Below are positions 13,868 through 17,084 of a stretch of DNA of 17,084 nucleotides, in pieces. Source of the stretch: JAHEEL01 sp039715165. GTDB lineage: Bacteria > Actinomycetota > Acidimicrobiia > Spongiisociales > UBA5794. The stretch spans positions 1-17,084 of the forward strand of contig JBDLHX010000048.1 of assembly GCA_039715165.1 (NCBI GenBank), written 5' to 3'. The number at the start of each line of letters is the position of its first letter. Positions within the stretch are counted from its first letter, which is position 1. The notes beneath the pieces were generated by a model. It was not told the origin of the DNA. It did no database searches and saw only the letters and a program-made list of their open reading frames with translations. The position numbers were made by a program, and so were the translations under genes.

Positions 13868-16372
13868 TTGTTCGAACGGTTCACCGATAGGGCCCGAAGG
13901 GTCGTTGTCCTCGCCCAGGAAGAGGCGCGGCTCCTCAACCACAACTACATCGGCACCGAGCACATCCTCCTCGGGCTCATCCACGAAGGGGAGGGTGTCG
14001 CAGCTCGCGCCCTCGAGAGCATGGATATCAGCCTCGAATCGGTGCGCAGCCAGGTTGTTGAGATCATCGGCCAGGGATCCCAAGCGCCGAGCGGTCACAT
14101 CCCGTTCACACCCCGTGCCAAGAAGGTCCTCGAGCTCTCACTGCGCGAGGCGCTTCAGCTCGGCCACAACTACATCGGCACCGAGCACATCCTCCTCGGC
14201 CTCATCCGGGAAGGGGAAGGCGTCGCCGCTCAGGTGCTCCAACAGCTCGGCGCAGAGCTCCACAAGGTGCGCCAAACGGTCATCCAGCTCCTGTCCGGCG
14301 TTCAGGGCGAAGAGTCCGCACCGGCCGGTCACCCCGGCGGCAGTGGGCGCGGTGAGGCGAGTGCCTCGTCGAGTGGATCGACGGTGCTCGATCAGTTCGG
14401 ACGCAACCTCACCCAGCTTGCTCGTGACCGCAAGCTCGATCCCGTCATCGGGCGGTCGACCGAGATTCAGCGGGTCATGCAGGTTCTGTCTCGCAGGACG
14501 AAGAACAACCCCGTCCTCATCGGTGAGCCGGGCGTCGGCAAGACCGCCATCGTCGAGGGCCTCGCCCAACGCATCGTCGACGGCAACGTCCCCGACACGC
14601 TCACCGACAAGCATCTCTACACGCTCGACCTCGGAGCGCTCGTGGCCGGTTCCCGGTACCGAGGCGACTTCGAGGAGCGATTGAAGAAGGTTCTGAAGGA
14701 GATCAGGACCCGCGGCGACATCATTCTGTTCATCGACGAGATCCACACGCTCGTCGGCGCAGGAGCCGCCGAGGGTGCGATCGACGCGGCAAGCATCCTC
14801 AAGCCGATGCTCGCACGCGGCGAGCTCCAGACGATTGGTGCAACGACGCTCGAGGAGTATCGGAAGTACCTCGAGAAGGACTCTGCGCTCGAGCGTCGCT
14901 TCCAGCCGATCCAGGTCGAGGAGCCGACGGTTGCCGACACGATCAAGATCCTCGAGGGCCTCAGGGACTCTTATGAGGACCATCACCGGGTCCGGTTCAC
15001 CGATCAGGCGCTCGTCAACGCCGCGAACCTCGCCGATCGCTACATCTCCGACCGCTACCTGCCGGATAAGGCGATCGACCTCATCGACGAGGCCGGCAGT
15101 CGTATGCGCCTCAAGCGTGGCGATCTTCCGTCAGACGTGCGCGAGATCGACGAGAAGCTGTCGAAGCTCAGAGGCGACAAGCGTGACGCCGTGTATGCCC
15201 AGCAGTATGAGCGGGCCGCGAAGATCCGCGACCAGGAGCGCTCCCTCATGGGTGAGCGCTCCGAGCTCGAGACACAGGGCAGTTCGGTGGGGGAGGACTA
15301 TTCGTCCGTCATCGACGAGGAGCAGATCGCCGAAGTGCTCGCCCAGTGGACCGGCATCCCCGTTCACCGGCTCACCGAGGAGGAGACCGAGAAGCTCCTC
15401 CGTATGGAAGACGAGCTGCACCAGCGCATCATCGGCCAGCACGATGCCATCGAAGCCGTGTCGAAGGCGATCCGCCGTACCAGGGCGGGTTTGAAGGACC
15501 CGAAGCGTCCGGCCGGTTCGTTCATCTTCCTCGGCCCGTCCGGCGTCGGGAAGACCGAGTCGGCGAAGGCGCTCACCGAGTTCCTCTTCGGCGACGAGGA
15601 CGCCCTCATCCAGATCGACATGTCCGAGTACATGGAGAAGCACGCGGTGAGCCGGCTCGTCGGTTCACCCCCCGGCTACGTCGGCTACGACGAGGGCGGG
15701 CAGCTCACCGAAGCAGTGCGTCGTAAGCCCTTCTCGGTGGTGCTCTTCGACGAGATCGAGAAGGCTCACGCGGACGTCTTCAACATCCTGCTGCAGATCC
15801 TCGAAGACGGTCGCTTGACCGACTCGCAGGGCCGCACGGTCGATTTCAAGAACACCGTCATCATCATGACGTCGAACCTCGGGACCGCGGAACTGAGGAA
15901 GAAGGCGATCGGTTTCGCCGTCGACGATGCCGACGTGAACTACGACAAGATGCGCGAGAAGGTCGTGGAGTCGCTCAAGAAGCACTTCCGCCCTGAGTTC
16001 CTCAACCGGATCGACGAAGTGATCGTGTTCCATGAGCTGACGCTCGACGAGGTCAAGACGATCGTCGATCTGCTCATCGCGCGGGTACGCGGGCAGCTCG
16101 AGTCCCAGGCGATCGACCTGGCGCTCACCGAGGACGCGAAGACGAGGCTCGCCGAGAATGGCTACGACCCGCAGCTCGGTGCGCGACCGCTGCGCCGGGC
16201 GATTCAGCGCCTGCTCGAGGACCCGCTCTCCGAGCGGGTGCTGCAGCGTGACTTCCCGGCGGGATCGACCGTGCTCGTCGACATCGACCCGGACGATCCC
16301 GAGCGTCTCTCGTTCGTCTCGATCGAGACGCCCGACCAGCCGCCTGCGGAGCTGGCCGACACCGAGCGGTAG
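13868..16372 (+). CDS. clpC: AAA+ chaperone/unfoldase ClpC
   Basis: An 834-residue HSP100 unfoldase that feeds substrates to ClpP. Two N-terminal Clp-N repeats are visible, each with HNYIGTEHILLGLI (25-38 and 100-113). D1 has Walker A GEPGVGKT at 219-226 and Walker B FIDEIH around 288-293. The middle region holds a UVR segment (QQYERAAKIRDQE, about 445-457), which marks ClpC and excludes ClpB. D2 has Walker A GPSGVGKT at 556-563 and Walker B LFDEIE around 626-631. I chose the TTG at 13868 because it gives the family N-terminus MFERFTDRARR and follows GAGG (13857-13860) by seven bases; the frame is open upstream to 13685 but that overlaps the promoter region. Upstream sites suggest control by the SigR-like factor. 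Short TARTCGG repeats begin at the stop codon. Confidence 0.96.
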   Translation: MFERFTDRARRVVVLAQEEARLLNHNYIGTEHILLGLIHEGEGVAARALESMDISLESVRSQVVEIIGQGSQAPSGHIPFTPRAKKVLELSLREALQLGHNYIGTEHILLGLIREGEGVAAQVLQQLGAELHKVRQTVIQLLSGVQGEESAPAGHPGGSGRGEASASSSGSTVLDQFGRNLTQLARDRKLDPVIGRSTEIQRVMQVLSRRTKNNPVLIGEPGVGKTAIVEGLAQRIVDGNVPDTLTDKHLYTLDLGALVAGSRYRGDFEERLKKVLKEIRTRGDIILFIDEIHTLVGAGAAEGAIDAASILKPMLARGELQTIGATTLEEYRKYLEKDSALERRFQPIQVEEPTVADTIKILEGLRDSYEDHHRVRFTDQALVNAANLADRYISDRYLPDKAIDLIDEAGSRMRLKRGDLPSDVREIDEKLSKLRGDKRDAVYAQQYERAAKIRDQERSLMGERSELETQGSSVGEDYSSVIDEEQIAEVLAQWTGIPVHRLTEEETEKLLRMEDELHQRIIGQHDAIEAVSKAIRRTRAGLKDPKRPAGSFIFLGPSGVGKTESAKALTEFLFGDEDALIQIDMSEYMEKHAVSRLVGSPPGYVGYDEGGQLTEAVRRKPFSVVLFDEIEKAHADVFNILLQILEDGRLTDSQGRTVDFKNTVIIMTSNLGTAELRKKAIGFAVDDADVNYDKMREKVVESLKKHFRPEFLNRIDEVIVFHELTLDEVKTIVDLLIARVRGQLESQAIDLALTEDAKTRLAENGYDPQLGARPLRRAIQRLLEDPLSERVLQRDFPAGSTVLVDIDPDDPERLSFVSIETPDQPPAELADTER

Positions 16373-16385
16373 TCGGTAATCGGTA
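16370..16385. repeat. Short GTAGTCG-type heptamer repeat at the clpC stop
   Basis: TAGTCGG-TAATCGG-TA starts with the clpC stop codon itself. The unit is seven bases and, with the preceding G, reads GTAGTCG then GTAATCG, like the GTAGAGA and GTAGCAA elements elsewhere in the window. No long inverted copy follows, so this may be a truncated or degenerate member. Confidence 0.45.
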
Positions 16386-16472
16386 CCAACAGAACGCTTT
16401 GTCTCCTGTCACCCGCTCTCAGACGACTGGGGTCTTTCGGCCCACTTCTCACGGTTCCAAACCCCCTAAACT

Positions 16473-16510
16473 GAATACGTTGCGCCCGTGGGTAGGGGCG
16501 CAGCGTATTC
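16473..16510. promoter_or_regulatory. 15-bp stem hairpin in the leader of the BMP lipoprotein gene
   Basis: GAATACGTTGCGCCC (16473-16487) pairs with GGGCGCAGCGTATTC (16496-16510) with one G-T pair and an 8-base loop. It ends 21 bases before the ATG at 16532 and just upstream of the AAAGGG ribosome-binding site. A TAAACT sequence (16467-16472), possibly a weak -10, abuts it. It could be an attenuator, an mRNA-stabilising 5' stem or an operator. Confidence 0.5.
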
Positions 16511-16531
16511 AACCAAGAAAGGGCTCGATCC

Positions 16532-17084
16532 ATGAACGGATTGAAGAAGCGCGGAGGACTGTTTGCACTCCTCCTCGCGTTTGCGCTCATCGTTGCTGCA
16601 TGCAGCAGCGATAGCGAAGAGACCACCACCACCGAGGGCGAGGCGGCCGAGACGACCACCACGGCCGCTGCAGAACCGTCAGCAGATATCGGCCTTGTGT
16701 ACGACATCGGCGGCCGAGGCGACCAGTCGTTCAACGACTCAGCCGCCGCCGGTCTCGACCAGGCGACTGCGGAACTCGGGATCAACCCCTCGGAGGCGTC
16801 GGCCAACCAGGACGGCTCCAACCGTGAAGAGCTCCTGAACCTACAGGCCGACCAGTCGGACCTGGTGTTTGGCGTTGGCTTCCTGTTCGGTGATCCGATG
16901 CTCGCCGCCGCAACGGCAAGTCCCGACGTCAACTTCGCGATCGTCGATGGCTTCATTGCAGACGCTCCGGCCAACATCGCAATGTTGGGCTTCGCCGAAG
17001 AGCAGGGTTCCTTCCTCGTCGGCGCCGCCGCTGCGTTGAAGAGCACCACGGGCCATCTCGGCTTCATCGGTGGCGTCAACATGG
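16532..17084 (+). CDS. BMP-family ABC transporter substrate-binding lipoprotein (partial, 5' part)
   Basis: The open frame from the ATG at 16532 runs to the window end, giving 184 residues of an incomplete protein. It begins with a lipoprotein signal peptide: Lys-Lys-Arg, a hydrophobic core, and the lipobox VAAC with the modified Cys at about residue 22. An Asp/Glu/Thr-rich linker follows, then IGLVYDIGGRGDQSFNDSAAAGLDQA, the hallmark opening of the BMP/PnrA (TmpC) family. Members bind nucleosides or similar small molecules outside the membrane for ABC import. AAAGGG lies eight bases before the ATG. Permease and ATPase genes are expected past the window end. A strong hairpin occupies the leader. 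The ligand cannot be read from this fragment. Confidence 0.9.
   Translation, partial: MNGLKKRGGLFALLLAFALIVAACSSDSEETTTTEGEAAETTTTAAAEPSADIGLVYDIGGRGDQSFNDSAAAGLDQATAELGINPSEASANQDGSNREELLNLQADQSDLVFGVGFLFGDPMLAAATASPDVNFAIVDGFIADAPANIAMLGFAEEQGSFLVGAAAALKSTTGHLGFIGGVNM

Noticed and set aside
12823..13890. A 355-codon plus-strand frame opposite the polyprenyl synthase
   Set aside because: The minus-strand gene has all the synthase motifs; the plus frame is its antisense shadow.

Overview
The window looks like a chromosomal segment of a high-GC actinobacterium. An Acidimicrobiia-like lineage is my best guess, but that is inference. GTG and TTG starts are common. The central gene order (zincin metalloprotease, tilS, hpt, ftsH, folP, folK, DUF2520 protein, panC, coaX, lysS, clpC) follows the conserved order I know from Mycobacterium tuberculosis (Rv3626c back to Rv3596c). 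Compared with that order, folE, folB and panD are missing here. A small protein resembling a dual-specificity phosphatase without its catalytic residues occupies the folB slot.

Layout. 1-107 is the tail of a membrane protein, followed by a long interrupted hairpin and a tRNA-Thr(CGT) on the minus strand. 283-1388 carries a SigR-type ECF sigma factor, its zinc-binding anti-sigma factor RsrA, and a 65-residue putative zinc-finger protein. 1482-4314 is a coupled operon of metalloprotease, tilS and hpt. 4462-8220 is ftsH, folP, the phosphatase-like gene and folK. 8221-8688 is a gene-free, hairpin-rich gap. 8689-12657 is an oxidoreductase-like DUF2520 gene, panC, coaX and lysS, all overlapping. 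12706-13704 (minus) is a long-chain polyprenyl diphosphate synthase. 13868-16372 is clpC, and 16532 to the end is the start of a BMP-family nucleoside-binding lipoprotein.

How the genes fit together. Most genes serve core metabolism and protein quality control: tRNA-Ile modification, purine salvage, folate and CoA synthesis, lysyl-tRNA charging, and the FtsH and ClpC AAA+ proteases. The sigma/anti-sigma pair looks like a thiol-oxidative stress switch. An exact GGAAT-N18-GTT motif, the SigR/SigH promoter pattern, lies upstream of the sigma gene itself and again upstream of clpC. This suggests one regulon linking both ends of the window.

The most unusual non-coding feature is a family of intergenic heptanucleotide tandem repeats of the form GTAGNNN. 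They sit at or just after stop codons (after the 65-residue gene, hpt, lysS and clpC). At least two loci carry long inverted copies that could form hairpins. At one locus the repeat supplies the last codons and the stop of the polyprenyl synthase gene.
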